Part shown: positions 51,795 through 64,000 of the stretch, piece after piece
How positions within the stretch are numbered: position 1 is the first letter of the stretch
Layout of the letters: each line of letters begins with the position of its first letter
Assembly: GCA_009760855.2 (NCBI GenBank)
Contig: WPIO01000011.1
Location: 7,441,501 to 7,505,500 of the forward strand
DNA: 64,000 nucleotides
Direction: 5' to 3'
Source of the DNA: Cristatella mucedo
Taxonomy: Eukaryota > Bryozoa > Phylactolaemata > Cristatellidae
Translations under genes and position numbers: made by a program
The notes under the pieces: generated by a model
Told to the model about the DNA's origin: nothing
The model's database searches: none
Seen by the model: the letters and a program-made list of their open reading frames with translations, nothing else

Positions 51795-52441
51795 GTACGT
51801 CTAGCCCGGCGTAATGCCGTGTACGCCGTGCTGCCATGCTGTTTGCTCAAGGCGTCGTGGGGCAAACGTGTGTGCCGTTGCCCGCTTTTGATCGCCTCGC
51901 TGTGCAGCATTGCCTGATCGGCATGTCGTAGCAGAAAGAAGGGAGGCTGCCCATGAGAGACTGTGCCCTGCCCTTTGCACCCACCCTGACAGTGCAGTCA
52001 ACAGTGTCTTGCCCGACTGCTGAGCAAGACCTCATGCCGTAGGCAGACAATCTTTGTCAGATTACGAAAATCGGTGCCCCGCTGGCGCTTTCATTGAGAT
52101 TAATACCTAGGCATTTCGTCACGACCGGTGGTTCGGTTTTCCTGAACCTGCGCAATTCTGCTAAGCCTTAGTTGCCCAATCTGCCTATTAAAGCCGATAT
52201 AGTGTACGGCTTAGCTTCGTGTCACCATCACTGCCCATGTCGCCTGCTACCGATAACTCTGCTGCCACCGGCCGCTCGACCGGCGCTTGTGTGACAATCA
52301 TGTGGTGCACGCTTCCGAAGCACATGGTGTGTGCGTGAGTTTGCAGAGACAGCTGTGAAATTGAATCCTTCTAGCAAGGTTGCTACGAAGGTGTTGTGCG
52401 GCTTCCACGTCCGTTCAGGACTAGGTCACACACTCAAAATA
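51795..52441. other. Sequence after ZNF277 exon 7, next exon not found
   Basis: The following conserved block (ELGKSW and an acidic stretch in vertebrates) was looked for here and to the window end without success; the exon may lie further right or be too diverged. Confidence 0.4.
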
Positions 52442-52590
52442 CTAGCTGATTTAACAGCCTCTTTTTGTACAGCGATAGAAGAGCCTCTACGGCTGTCACC
52501 ACCGCTTGCAGTGGCGATAATGGATCGCCCACAGCAGGATTCGAACCCAAGCAACCGCCTTACCTAGTGAGCCATTACGGCTCACCACGC
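52442..52590 (-). mobile_element. SINE family 1, almost complete
   Basis: Minus strand: GTGAGCCGTAATGGCTCACT, GGTAAGGCGGTTGCTTGGGT, TTCGAATCCTGCTGTGGGCG, ATCCATTATCGCCACTGCAA and the tail AAAAAGAGGCTGTTAAATCA. Confidence 0.82.
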
Positions 52591-54374
52591 ACAGCTCTAG
52601 CAACGGTACTAATCTCAGCGACGAATGCCAGTGACGACTGAACCTTGTAGCACGACTAGTTACTTGTAGGCGCTGCTGCACCAATGCACTCAGGTATCCT
52701 GACTGTAGCAGAACCACGGCAGTGACGACGAGCGCTCCCATCTTAGCATGTCCGGTCTCCATTATATATCCATTATGCAGACAAGTCTGCTTAACACCAG
52801 CGGACGGTTACGGACGTACTCCAACGACAATGTGGAACCTAGAGCTCAAGTCAGCTCCAATGCCAATACCTCGAGTCTCGATTCCTCACTCCCACTGTCT
52901 CAGGGCGCCGTCCTTTTATTTGGCCCGCAATGATAAACTATTGCATAATCTCATAATCTCGAATTATAGCTGACCACCGTAATTCGGCTGGTTTAGCTCG
53001 CGCCGCCGTGGCAACGTGTCTGTGTGCGATGCATTGGAGAACTTTTGCATGTATGGGGGAGGAGGAGGGGTAGCCGGAGTTGATGCTTGATGCTTGTCGT
53101 GTATCTGCCAAGAACTGCAACCTGGCGAACGCCGACAGTGGCCTGGCAATGGACGGCTGCCTCGGAATGGATTGGATTTCGCTGCCATCGTGCATACTTG
53201 TGCGCAGGTGGACTGTGCTGTGCAGCCCTCTGCGAATGCACGCAGCTACACTTCCTTGATGAGCGCCGTCCCATATAGAATGTGAACCGAACTTCAAGGC
53301 GCAAAGTGTGCACGAGGCGAATCCTAGAGATGACGAAGTCGACTACATGACGAACGGAGATGCTTTTTAGAGTGACAAAAATCCTGGCATACAATCCGCG
53401 CCCAATTGAAAACCATTAAGAGCATATGCTTACAGATTGATCTATGAAAACAAGTGAATCGTTTGATCTTGGTCGGATGCTCTCAGACAAGCTCACTAAG
53501 GAAGCAAGTGCAGACAGGTGGCTACCCATAGCGCTCCTCGTCTGAAGCTGAGTCCCGGTGTTCAATGACGATTCTGCTTAATGAGCCGGCGACTTTGCAG
53601 GTTATAGTTCTTTGACCTTATCCGAAGGTGTGGTTATAAAGTACCCCCTTTCTAAACTGCTACCTCCTCGGTCAAAGTTGAACGGCTGACGCTCGTAGTC
53701 AGTATATTGTGCGTTTTTTAAAACTGCAGAAAGCAATGTGGTTTCTTTGGAGTTTGGGTGTTCGACTTTGTCGTTTCAAAGGACTAACAAGTTCGAAATT
53801 TTTCGCATTTGTGCCTCATACAAGCCCTCTCGTGTCTGCACAATCGCTGTCAACACGAGTGGAAATTTTTGTCTTTCCAGCGACAGAGAGCTGGCTTCAT
53901 CCGTCTTGTTTTTGTCACCAAGTCCAACATCCCCTGGAAGTAACCGCTCGCCAGCACCACAAAAGGGCCACTTCTGGCCTTACGTGAATCGGCCTAGGCA
54001 ACCGATAAATGGCACCGACTCAATATCAGCCATAGAGCGGTGAGGTACTGTCTTGAAAAGCATAAAGTACACGGTAGTGTGGCTAGATGACCTCGCAGAG
54101 GTCACTCACCCGATGAAGACGACAAGGTAGAGCGAGTTTCACCTGCTGCCTCTGCTGGCTCTTCAGCAACAGAAGGCATCACTCCGGCAACTGTCTCGAT
54201 CGCAGTCGGCCACTTCCAGTGCATTCATAAGTTTTCAGATAGTGCGCCAGAGAATTGCCAGGCGTAGCATGTTAAAGAGGCTTGCCAGTGCTAGCCTTTG
54301 CTTGCAGAGCGACACTGGTGAGATCGGCTCAGGTGGGGCCGGGACCATGCCTGCTACACGGCAGGTGACTGGAG
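52591..54374. other. No recognised feature
   Basis: Several open frames up to 133 codons on both strands lack domain resemblance. The last hundred bases may be the 5' portion of the LINE that follows. Confidence 0.4.
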
Positions 54375-55870
54375 TAGAATTTTAAGACCAGATGAGTGCA
54401 AGCAGCTGGTTGAACATATTGAAAAAGAATGAAATGCCAGAAACATTTCAATCTGGGTTCAAGAGGCAGCACTCCACTGAAACTGCCCTCCTCCGTGTTA
54501 ACGATGACATTCTACATGGCAACGATGGCGGGAATGTCACTGCCCTAGCTTTGCTAGATCGGTCAGCTGCCTTCGACACCATTGATCACGATGTTCTACT
54601 TGAACGATTGAGAAAAACGATTGGTCTGGCAGATGAGGCACTGGCATGGTTTAAATCCTACTTGTCTGATCGTTTTCAATCCGTGTCGTGTGGGGGTCAG
54701 GTGTCGTAAGCGAGAAGGGTCACTTGTGGAGTCCCTCAAGGGTCTGTACTCGGTCCCTTACTGTTCCCCATTTATACTCAAGCTCTGGGAAAAGTGATTA
54801 AGGCCCATGGAATAGGATATCACTTTTATGCTGACGATACTCAGCTGTATTTGTCATTCAAACCGTCAGAATCTGCTGCTACAACTGAGAAACTGAATGC
54901 TTGCCTTGCCGACATTCGATCCAGGATGTCGGAAAACCTTTTGAAACTAAATGACGATAAAACCGAACTGCTGCTCATAGGACACCCTAAGCGTGTGGCT
55001 GGATTAAAAGGCTTTGCTCTTCTAATAGGTGATGCTATTGTGCGACCTTCACCACGTGCTCGTAATCTAGGTGTCGTGTTCGACAGCTGCCTCAATTTCA
55101 AAAGCTTCATTCAGAAGACTGCCTCTACAGCTAGCCATCACATCCGATCCCTATCCAAGATTAGGAGCTGTCTTCCACAGTGGCTTGTAAAATATTTAAC
55201 TAGCTCCTTAGTTCTGTCTCGGCTTGATTATTGTAATTCCCTTTTGGCTGGGCTACCAAAGAAAGCAACTAGGCCAGTGCAGCTGACTATGAATAAGGCT
55301 GCAAGGCTGGTCTTTGAGTTCCAGCGGTTTGAGCACGTGTCACCTTTGCTGAAAGAGGTAGGATGGTTGCCGGTTGAGCAAAGGATACAGAGCAAAGTTC
55401 TTACGCTGACCCACAAGGCCCGCCACGGCTTGGCTCCTTCGTACTTAGCTGAACTGCTGCACCAGTTTCAGCCTCTTTGCGCCCTCAGGTCCTGTGTGGA
55501 CAATAAATTAGCTGTTCCATTACTTCTCTTAAAGATCGTTGGTCACAGAAGCTTTAGGTCTGCAGGTCCTAGACTGTGAAACTCGTTTCCACAATTCTTA
55601 TGCAACGACGACCACTCTCCTGCTGCCCACTATGGCTCATCCTTTTCAGCGGTCCTGAGCTGCTACTTCCATGCTACTCACTACCTCAACTGCTCTTCTG
55701 ACTCTGCTATGCTTCCTACTTTCTCTTTGTTGGGTGAGACGAAGTCTGCTGGCTACCGAATGTGTACCGAAAGCCGCCTAGGCTGTGAGTGGGCTATACA
55801 AAACTCTCCTGAGTAACACCCACATAGTCTTTATGACTTTGGGGAGTTACTGACGGATATATATATATAT
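54375..55870 (+). pseudogene. LINE family A, best reverse transcriptase copy
   Basis: It retains the reverse transcriptase motifs in order: FQSGFKRQHSTETALLRVND, ALLDRSAAFDTIDHDVLLER, the [12 protein letters not shown] box, [12 protein letters not shown] with the catalytic Asp pair, [15 protein letters not shown], then the C-terminal region to AIQNSP. Only two in-frame stops interrupt it (TAA near 54707 and TGA at 55577-55579). The endonuclease half is missing. The 3' end has the family-A terminus followed by a TATATT tail. It is inactive as it stands. Confidence 0.93.
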
Positions 55871-56039
55871 TTATTTATTTATATATATTCGTGCTTTTCG
55901 CCAACGACAAACGAAGAAACTCGGTTGTTGGTGAAAAGATTAGTTGCACGCCCTCATATGTGAAGTTAAAAGTGTGCGCACAGACACCAGGTGGGCGTCG
56001 CCATGCTACTTGGAACGAAACTCTAGTGAAGGAGTGTAT

Positions 56040-56490
56040 CTTGTGTTGTCATCAAGCCTTCAGCTCGTATGTGCCGGAACTCTCTTGGTGATTTGCTTCT
56101 GGCTACGATCACTGCTTGAAATGACCTTGCATCTTTGAAGTCTCAACTGAAGATCAAGGTGGTCCGGTCAGCTTTCTTTCACACCTAGTGAACTTCTTTT
56201 GGGTTGTTTTGGGCGTGCTATGTGTCCCTACCTGTGCATGATTCAACGCATATCACTTGCCAGAGGTCTTCGTTTTGACTAATGGCCACGATTGCCTTCA
56301 TGCTTGCTTTAGCATGCTGGCCCTAAGCTGACTGCTCGTCTGCTTTTGAATTCTCGATGCCGTGCTTGTCGCCAACGCTTGGATATTGCTTCTCTTTGAG
56401 CTAGTTGTAAAGCACCTTAATAGAGATGAGATTCTTTGAGGTATCTATACAGACATTATATTTGTATTTGTTTTGTACTTTTAATAATAA
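56040..56490 (+). pseudogene. Diverged LINE 3' end
   Basis: An AFSSYVPEL block, then in other frames a KSQLKIKVV-like end, precedes GTTGTAAAGCACCTTAATAG and AGATGAGATTCTTTGAGGTA. This is a relative of family B with a different tail. Confidence 0.65.
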
Positions 56491-57639
56491 TAGTAGTAAT
56501 GATCCTTTTGTGAAGATGCATTTCTGCAGGTTAAGGTTGTGTCCTAGTTTTAGATGGGATCCTCCTTTGAAGATAGGTTTAATGGCCAAATACGGTCCTA
56601 TGCATAGCTGATTTCTTGTTTTATGTGGCAGTACATATTTTCCAAAAACTGTATTCGACCACAGCCAGCAGAGTTTATGTTGGTCGACTGCTTACAAACC
56701 AGAAATGCCTTGCGGCACGAGTACTTGCCACCTTTGTACAAGCTACATGTTCCAGACCAACCTCAATTCATGTTAATAATTCTTTTTGATTCGTCATTAA
56801 AATTATTGCTCAACTTTAATATTCAACCCATAGAGTATTTTTTCCATTTCCATCAAGCCTACATTGCAAACAATCACTAGCAGTCATGTGGCCATATAAC
56901 CTCAGTAAGGTCGTCCTTCGTCGGCTTGCGTCCTGGGTGGCTGCAGTGAACGAAGCCGAGCAGGACCGCTCAGCATTGACAGCATACATAGAGCACGAAG
57001 AGCTACAATTTCCTCTTGGAATTGTATGCTGTCAATTTCAGTATCACAGACTGCAGCAAGGTGAGTTTCCTGTGATTTCGAGGGCTTCCTCCTGTGGACG
57101 CACTATCCTTAGCAATGTTTATTCCAAATGCCTGCCCGATGCCAGCTCATATGTACAGCTACTTATATATGAAGTATCTTGCTTTCTACATTTTCGTGCG
57201 ATTGTGCACAGCAGCCACCCTGCTATCAGGATTGTATAGAGAGAAAATATATACACACACTCACGCGCATAAGTATTTACGAGTCGCATTAAACGCTGTC
57301 TACTTAGTGACTATTTACTCTCCGAGGTCCCCCACTGGTGTGGGCCGGCTTTTACATAAACTCGATTGTTTACATCAACAATCGACTTACTGTCGATGGC
57401 CGTGTCTACGATAGCTGTTGGAAACAAAAACACTCCTGCGGCCTTGAACGTTATCTAACCATTAAAATTGTCAAAACTGGAGTTTTGACTTGCAGTACGA
57501 TTATCCTACTTGCATTCCAAACGGCCAACCATTCTTCTGTGCATGCACTTGGGGGCAGGAGATGAGTTATTTGTGCAGTTCCTAGCAGCACCACGTGGAG
57601 CTGCTCGTACGGTGCTTATCTGCCATTGTAAAGACAAAA
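56491..57639. other. No recognised gene; contains a 14-bp inverted repeat
   Basis: Frames at 56623-56880 and 56886-57239 have no family resemblance. ATTGACAGCATACA (56975-56988) and its reverse complement (57023-57036) form a potential stem. Confidence 0.45.
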
Positions 57640-58622
57640 AGAGCTAAATAGTGAACTGAAAGGCCAAATCGTCACCTATTACAAGATGGGTCTTGGCACC
57701 GTGAAGACGGCATGGAAGCTTAATGTAAGCGAGGGATCTGTCAAGTATTACCTGAAGAAGTATTTTCATGATGTAACATGGGCATTTTACCAGGCTCCAG
57801 CTGCCCACGTTCCACGACAAAATGGGAGGACCGTCTGCTAAAACTGGCTGCACTGGGTCGAAGGAAAGCACCACTTCGAGCTCTCCAAGGCCTTAGAAGG
57901 GGCCACCGGCGAAGGCTGTAGGTGTTGATATGGTTTTTAGAATGCTTTTGGAGCACAGCATTTTCAGAAGAGTTAGTAAATGCAAGTCGTTAGTTAACGA
58001 ACGACAACAAAAATGCCGTCTGCCGTGGGCCCGTGAACGCGCCCACTTTACAGCTGCCGACTGGAGCCGTGTTCTATCGACCGATAAAAGTAAATTTATG
58101 GTCCACGGAGAGATGGCTAGAAGAGGACTTTCGTCAGTCGAAGAAAAGGCAAACAGCACCACCCAGACTGCTTGCGGCTCCAGCACAGGTCTGCACTCCA
58201 GCATAGGAACTCTACACCGAATCAACAGGATTATTGACAGGAATTCGTTCATGGACATCATCAAAAATGCTGGCACGTCCTGTGCTCTTCTAGGAGAGGA
58301 CTACGTTTGGCAAATGGATAATGGTCCCAAGCATACTGTAAGGGCAACGAAGCAATTATTCGCCGATTCAGGTGTCTGAGTCCTTAATTAGCCAAGCCCA
58401 TCTCCCGATCTCAACCCTTTTGAGCATCTGTGGGACAGGTTGGAGCACTCACTTAGAGCTGAGAACAGTATCACATCTTCCCCCGAGCAGCTTTTTGGTC
58501 GGCTTAAGCAGCTGTGGGACTGCATTAATTCATATGTTCGCCGAAAACTGAGTCAATCCCCAGAGGTGAATACAAGAATTTGCAAAGAACAGGGGTGGTC
58601 CGACCTCCTATCGATGTGAGTA
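57640..58622 (+). pseudogene. Tc1/mariner-type transposase relic, nearly full length
   Basis: An N-terminal helix-turn-helix (KGQIVTYYKMGLGTVKTAWK, then LNVSEGSVKYYLKKY) is followed by a decayed second DNA-binding part (PLRALQGLRRGHRRRL). Then come WARERAHFTAADWSRVL with STDKSKF (first Asp), WQMDNGPKHTVRATKQLF (second Asp), and PDLNPFEHLWDRLEHSLR (third acidic residue), ending at a stop at 58618. At least two in-frame stops and frameshifts make it dead. It is more complete and of a different subfamily than the relic at 35.2 kb. Confidence 0.88.
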
Positions 58623-58741
58623 TCTAATAGTGCATGTATATCCTTAGTTCTGATAATAAAAAATATTAAAACGCCTTACAGGCATGTTTTTAGCGCTGTT
58701 AGACGAAGAGCAAGTCAATCAACTGACGGGATTTTGCTTGT

Positions 58742-58878
58742 GCGAGCTGGTTTGGTCTAGCGGTTAAGGTGCCCGCCCCGACCAAGGTCTGACTGAGGTC
58801 GTGGGCTCGAGCCCCGAGGCATATGTCAAGCGCCTGAATAGAAATTAAGTTCTCTTGGGGAGCTATATAAATGAATTT
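58742..58878 (+). mobile_element. SINE family 2, well preserved
   Basis: GAGCTGGTTTGGTCTAGCGG, TTAAGGTGCCCGCCCCGACC (A-box half, Glu/Asp-like), GTCGTGGGCTCGAGCCCC (B box), then CAAGCGCCTGAATAGAAATT and AAGTTCTCTTGGGGAGCTAT. The last block resembles the LINE-B tail. Confidence 0.82.
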
Positions 58879-58909
58879 ATTTTTGGCTTGGCGGTGGCAC
58901 TTATTCACC

Positions 58910-59030
58910 CTAATAATAATGATTATAATCATAATAATTACATAATAATAATTATACACTTGATAAAGCGCCCGCGAGAACTCAATCTCTTTCTAGGTGC
59001 TTCACATTTGCTGCAAAGGAATTGCTCTCC
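58910..59030 (-). mobile_element. LINE family B 3' tail
   Basis: AAT repeats, then on the minus strand GCAAATGTGAAGCACCTAGA and AAGAGATTGAGTTCTCGCGG. It follows the SINE-2 copy by about 30 bases. Confidence 0.8.
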
Positions 59031-59053
59031 TAAATACTTTTGCGTTTGAGTGG

Positions 59054-59055
<2 letters not shown>

Positions 59056-59097
<42 letters not shown>

Positions 59098-59150
59098 TAC
59101 ATACATACATACATACATACATACATACATACATACATGCATGCATACAC
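59056..59150. repeat. (TA)n and (CATA)n compound microsatellite
   Basis: A TA run to about 59090, followed by ATAC/CATA tetranucleotides and CATG variants. Confidence 0.95.
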
Positions 59151-60932
<1,782 letters not shown>

Positions 60933-60997
60933 TTTTGCCTCTCTGTCTGCCTTTCCTTCCTCTTTCCTCCACTGCCTCTCTCACTCTTATCTCATCG

Positions 60998-61048
60998 ATT
61001 TAGTTCTCTGAGGGCACTTTATCAAGTGCATTATTATTTTTATTATTG
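60998..61048 (+). mobile_element. LINE family B 3' terminus only
   Basis: GATTTAGTTCTCTGAGGGCA, CTTTATCAAGTGCATTATTA and ATT repeats, the last 50 bases of the family, joined to the CT tract. Confidence 0.75.
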
Positions 61049-63774
61049 CACTCTCTCAACTCTTCCTCCATACACTCACATGCAGAAAAACTTGTGCATT
61101 TATGAACGAGGCACGTGCTGTGCTCGCATATATAAATGCAACTTATGTACATACAACATATGTACAGGTATGTACACTAGTGTCTATACGTTTTGCAGCA
61201 CTTGCCCTCCTGTAAGTTCAATGTATCTCAGCCAGTAGCTTTTGGAACTACTGTACATTTTGTGTACAAACGAAGCAAAGGGTTTTCTTTCATTGCCTAT
61301 TAAGAAGTGAAGTTTCGGTCAATTACTGATTGCTCAGGAAAACTTTTGAGCACTGAACCAGTGAAACCCAGAAGTATGCATACCTGCTGATACACCAATT
61401 GCAACCTGATAACTCTTGACTGATTATTACTGACGGCCGGCTGTGGTTCGGAATTTTGGTGACTGAGCTGCAGGTATTAGTCCGCTCACTCACTGGCATG
61501 CTACATTATAATAAATGCTAGAAACATTTGCTGGCCGAGCCAATATGGTTGTGTTGTAGTACCTTTAAACGACGCCGACATCCCTGACTCGCATTTGCAG
61601 ACGTTCTTCGTCTAATAGACGGTGCGACATCTTGATGCGCTAGCACACTAGGGAAATTGGGTAGAAACCCAGTGACCTTGACTGCAGCTGCAGACCGTAT
61701 CGACCCTATCGTGCAGTTGAAGCAGCTATAGCTAAGGAAGGTCACCTTACAGATTGTGTGGGGGTCAGCTGTAGGCTTACTTACTCAGAAAGGCTAGCAA
61801 ACCGAGTGACTGCGCGGAAGCTGAGGATAAATGAGAAAGCTTTTGGATATAACTTTCGGAAAGTGTCTGTGTTAGGGACGTTGAAGAACCAGCCTGCATA
61901 TGGACGCCCTTGGGCTTCTACCTGGGAGAGGGGGTGTGATACGGTCATGAAAGTGGAGCCCCTGAAGGTCCATATGCCCCCTTGATTGAGTCCATGCCAG
62001 CACACTCGAGCTCGCACATCGAGGCTCGATCCGCAGCGATCGCAGACGGTGCTCCGCAGCAGCAGCAGCAAAGGCCAGCCAGCACGAGGGCTTGCAGCAG
62101 CGGCAAAGGAAGCACGGCAGGAAGCATCGAAATCGCTGTCTGTTTCAGCCCACAAAGAAAGCAAACCTTGAGTGGTCGTGGCAGCACAGCCACTGAACGA
62201 CCGAAGAGTGGGGGGAGGGAGATGGGAGGTTGAGTGTCGGCTGAGACCTCTCTAGACTGTAGCATAAGCCCACTGCCTCTCACGTGCTCCAGCCGAATCC
62301 CGATGCACTGCTCGAATGAGTGTGTACTTGTATAATTGCAAATTTTGGCACCCAGTGTAACCATTGAGAAGCATAAATTCGAGGGTCGTCTCGCTTCTGT
62401 CTTGCTTTGGCCCTGCTTCGATCTTCCTTCTTGTAGGAAGTTTGAACAGTCTGTTTGCCTTCCTTCTTGACTGCTTGTAGCCGCGTGCTATATCCATCCC
62501 CAGAGTGGCCATTGGAAAATTTCTTTTATTAGAGAGGTAGGAAATGCCCACCTACGCTGCGATGCTGCTCCCTCTGATGCTCCTCCAGATGAATGTAAAC
62601 CTTTCTACGATAATCTCCATCGCCTGTAACCTCGTGATGTGATTCCTATATGAAGATCTGTTAGTATCCAATAAACGAGGACTCTTATGGAACGGTTATG
62701 TCGTCTGCTATGCCTTTCAAAGCAACGAATGTGTGCCCTTGACGGCACCTATGACATGTTTCCACTGCACTACCCACGTATTCCGTGCCAGTTAGGGAAT
62801 TCGAACGAGAAGTCCACCAATGTGTCCTTGACGACCAGTGAATGGCCGAATATGTGAGTGCACTCTTTCCTGGCAGGGAAGGTAGTAGTTTCAAAATGCA
62901 CAGCTACCCATGGTGACCTGCCTCTATCCTAACTTTTTGGATCCTCGTTGGCAGGACTCTCTTATCACTTTGGTTATCATGCAGCCAGACGGCATGGGGT
63001 AGTCACCATCTGCCAGGTTCATCTACTGCCACCACTGACGTGGGATAGTGCAAGGCTGGCTAATGTCTCGAACTGCATTCAACATAGCTCGGGTTTATGA
63101 ATGAATCATGCCAACTCTACTGGAGAGCCTAGTAGCATCTCGGCGAGGATGGAGGACTTCTCCATGCTCCTGGACCCCCAACTGGACCAACAACACTTTG
63201 CCCCTTCGTCGATTTCCGGGAGGGGGGTATTCGACCCATCCTTGGGCTTAGTTCGTTTCCAATATCCAACGGGCTCTTGGTGCATGTTAAATGCATCCAT
63301 TAGTTACATTGGTCGATATTTTAAGGTCTGAGAATGCGAGCCTATTGATAAGGCTTAGGCTATCTGCCCGGTCGGCTTCAAGCAGCAGGGTAATGGCTAA
63401 TAGCCAAAATAGCCAATCTGTGCGAATGCATTGGCTATGCTCATTTTCTAGCCACATTCTATCGCCAATCGGCATGCATAAGACCATTTAGATGACTGAC
63501 TATGCAAAGGACCAAATGTGGATTTTGCACTAAACAGGGCAATATTAGCAATGTTGCGATTGCTTTGCAATTGTGAATCGTTGAGACTTTGATGAGGTAC
63601 AACCTGACGAAGATGACTATGATGAGTATCATGGAAAATGCAAAACGACCCGGACGCCGGAATGTCACTACACTGCCAGGACCCACCGATAACAAATGAA
63701 GCTTAAGGCATCATTTCAGCCCTGCAAGGGTTCGTGCACAGCTTGGGCATCACTGGCACTGCTCTGCAATGGTT
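61049..63774. other. No recognised feature
   Basis: Frames such as 61945-62364 and 62685-62894 on the minus strand and 61982-62233 on the plus strand were examined; none shows a recognised domain, and there are CAG-rich patches near 62058. Any remaining ZNF277 exon in this stretch escaped recognition. Confidence 0.4.
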
Positions 63775-64000
63775 ATAATGATTATAATAATGCACTTGGT
63801 AAAGCACCCTGAGAGAACTCAATCTCTTTCTAGGCGCTTTACATTTGCTGGAAAGGGAAACGCGATTGAATGGTGAGTAATATCATGCTTGATAAACAAC
63901 ATGAATAGCATGGTTAGGGGTGATATGCACAGGGTCAGCATGAAAGTTTGCTTAGTGGTAGCATGCAACAGTGTCAGCACCCATAAGCACATGAAGGACG
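63775..64000 (-). mobile_element. LINE family B 3' end, running off the window
   Basis: AAT repeats then, on the minus strand, AAATGTAAAGCGCCTAGAAA, the 3' UTR (CATGCTGACC, GTGCATATCACCCC in complement view) and the CGTCCTTCATGTGCTTATGG segment. Coding sequence should follow beyond 64000. Confidence 0.85.

Noticed and set aside
56020-56091. CILC frame as a zinc-finger exon of ZNF277
   Set aside because: The continuation AFSSYVPEL and the following tail are LINE sequence; there are no finger histidines.
63580-63690. Acidic frame (DEVQPDEDDYDEYHGK) as a possible further ZNF277 exon
   Set aside because: It resembles the acidic stretch after finger 3 only in composition, lacks the ELGKSW block, and has no convincing acceptor in phase 0.

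Overview
This 64 kb window comes from an invertebrate animal nuclear genome. Coding exons are short, bounded by GT-AG splice sites, and separated by introns of up to about 10 kb. The introns are full of decayed LINE retrotransposons, tRNA-derived SINEs, Tc1-like relics and long microsatellites. A flatworm or similar lophotrochozoan is my guess from the divergence of the proteins, but the sequence does not fix the species. There is no operon, bacterial gene, phage or CRISPR array. Nearly all of the longer open frames are microsatellite translations or LINE fragments.

Two conserved cellular genes can be assembled exon by exon, and they are arranged head to head. On the minus strand, seven coding exons between 12214 and 432 encode the first 201 residues of a DOCK3/DOCK4-type Rac/Rap exchange factor: the MW start, the SH3 domain, the helical linker and the DLVPR segment. 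The rest of the gene lies beyond position 1. On the plus strand, six exons between 28209 and 51794, plus a probable first coding exon at 24377-24434, encode about 273 residues of the zinc-finger protein ZNF277. They include its N-terminal LEPL block and three C2H2 fingers; the C-terminal exons were not found. Codon phase matches at every junction of both genes. The human DOCK4 and ZNF277 genes are also neighbours in divergent orientation, so this looks like an old conserved gene pair.

Layout: 1-12.2 kb holds the DOCK gene, with a 9.3 kb sixth intron. 12.2-24.4 kb is the divergent intergenic region, with LINE and SINE relics and a CpG-rich block of tandem repeats at 22.2-22.95 kb. 24.4-51.8 kb is the ZNF277 gene, whose introns carry many LINE copies; one exon is wedged between an antisense and a sense copy. 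51.8-64 kb has no recognised host exon and carries the best-preserved LINE reverse transcriptase, a Tc1-like relic, a 355-base CT tract and many short repeats.

The mobile elements fall into a few families. LINE family A has a YADD reverse transcriptase and no ATT tail. LINE family B ends in (ATT)n. SINE family 1 has a Lys-like tRNA head. SINE family 2 has a 3' end resembling the family-B LINE tail, suggesting it uses that LINE for mobilisation. I found no convincing new biological system. The most valuable results are the two hidden genes and their conserved arrangement.
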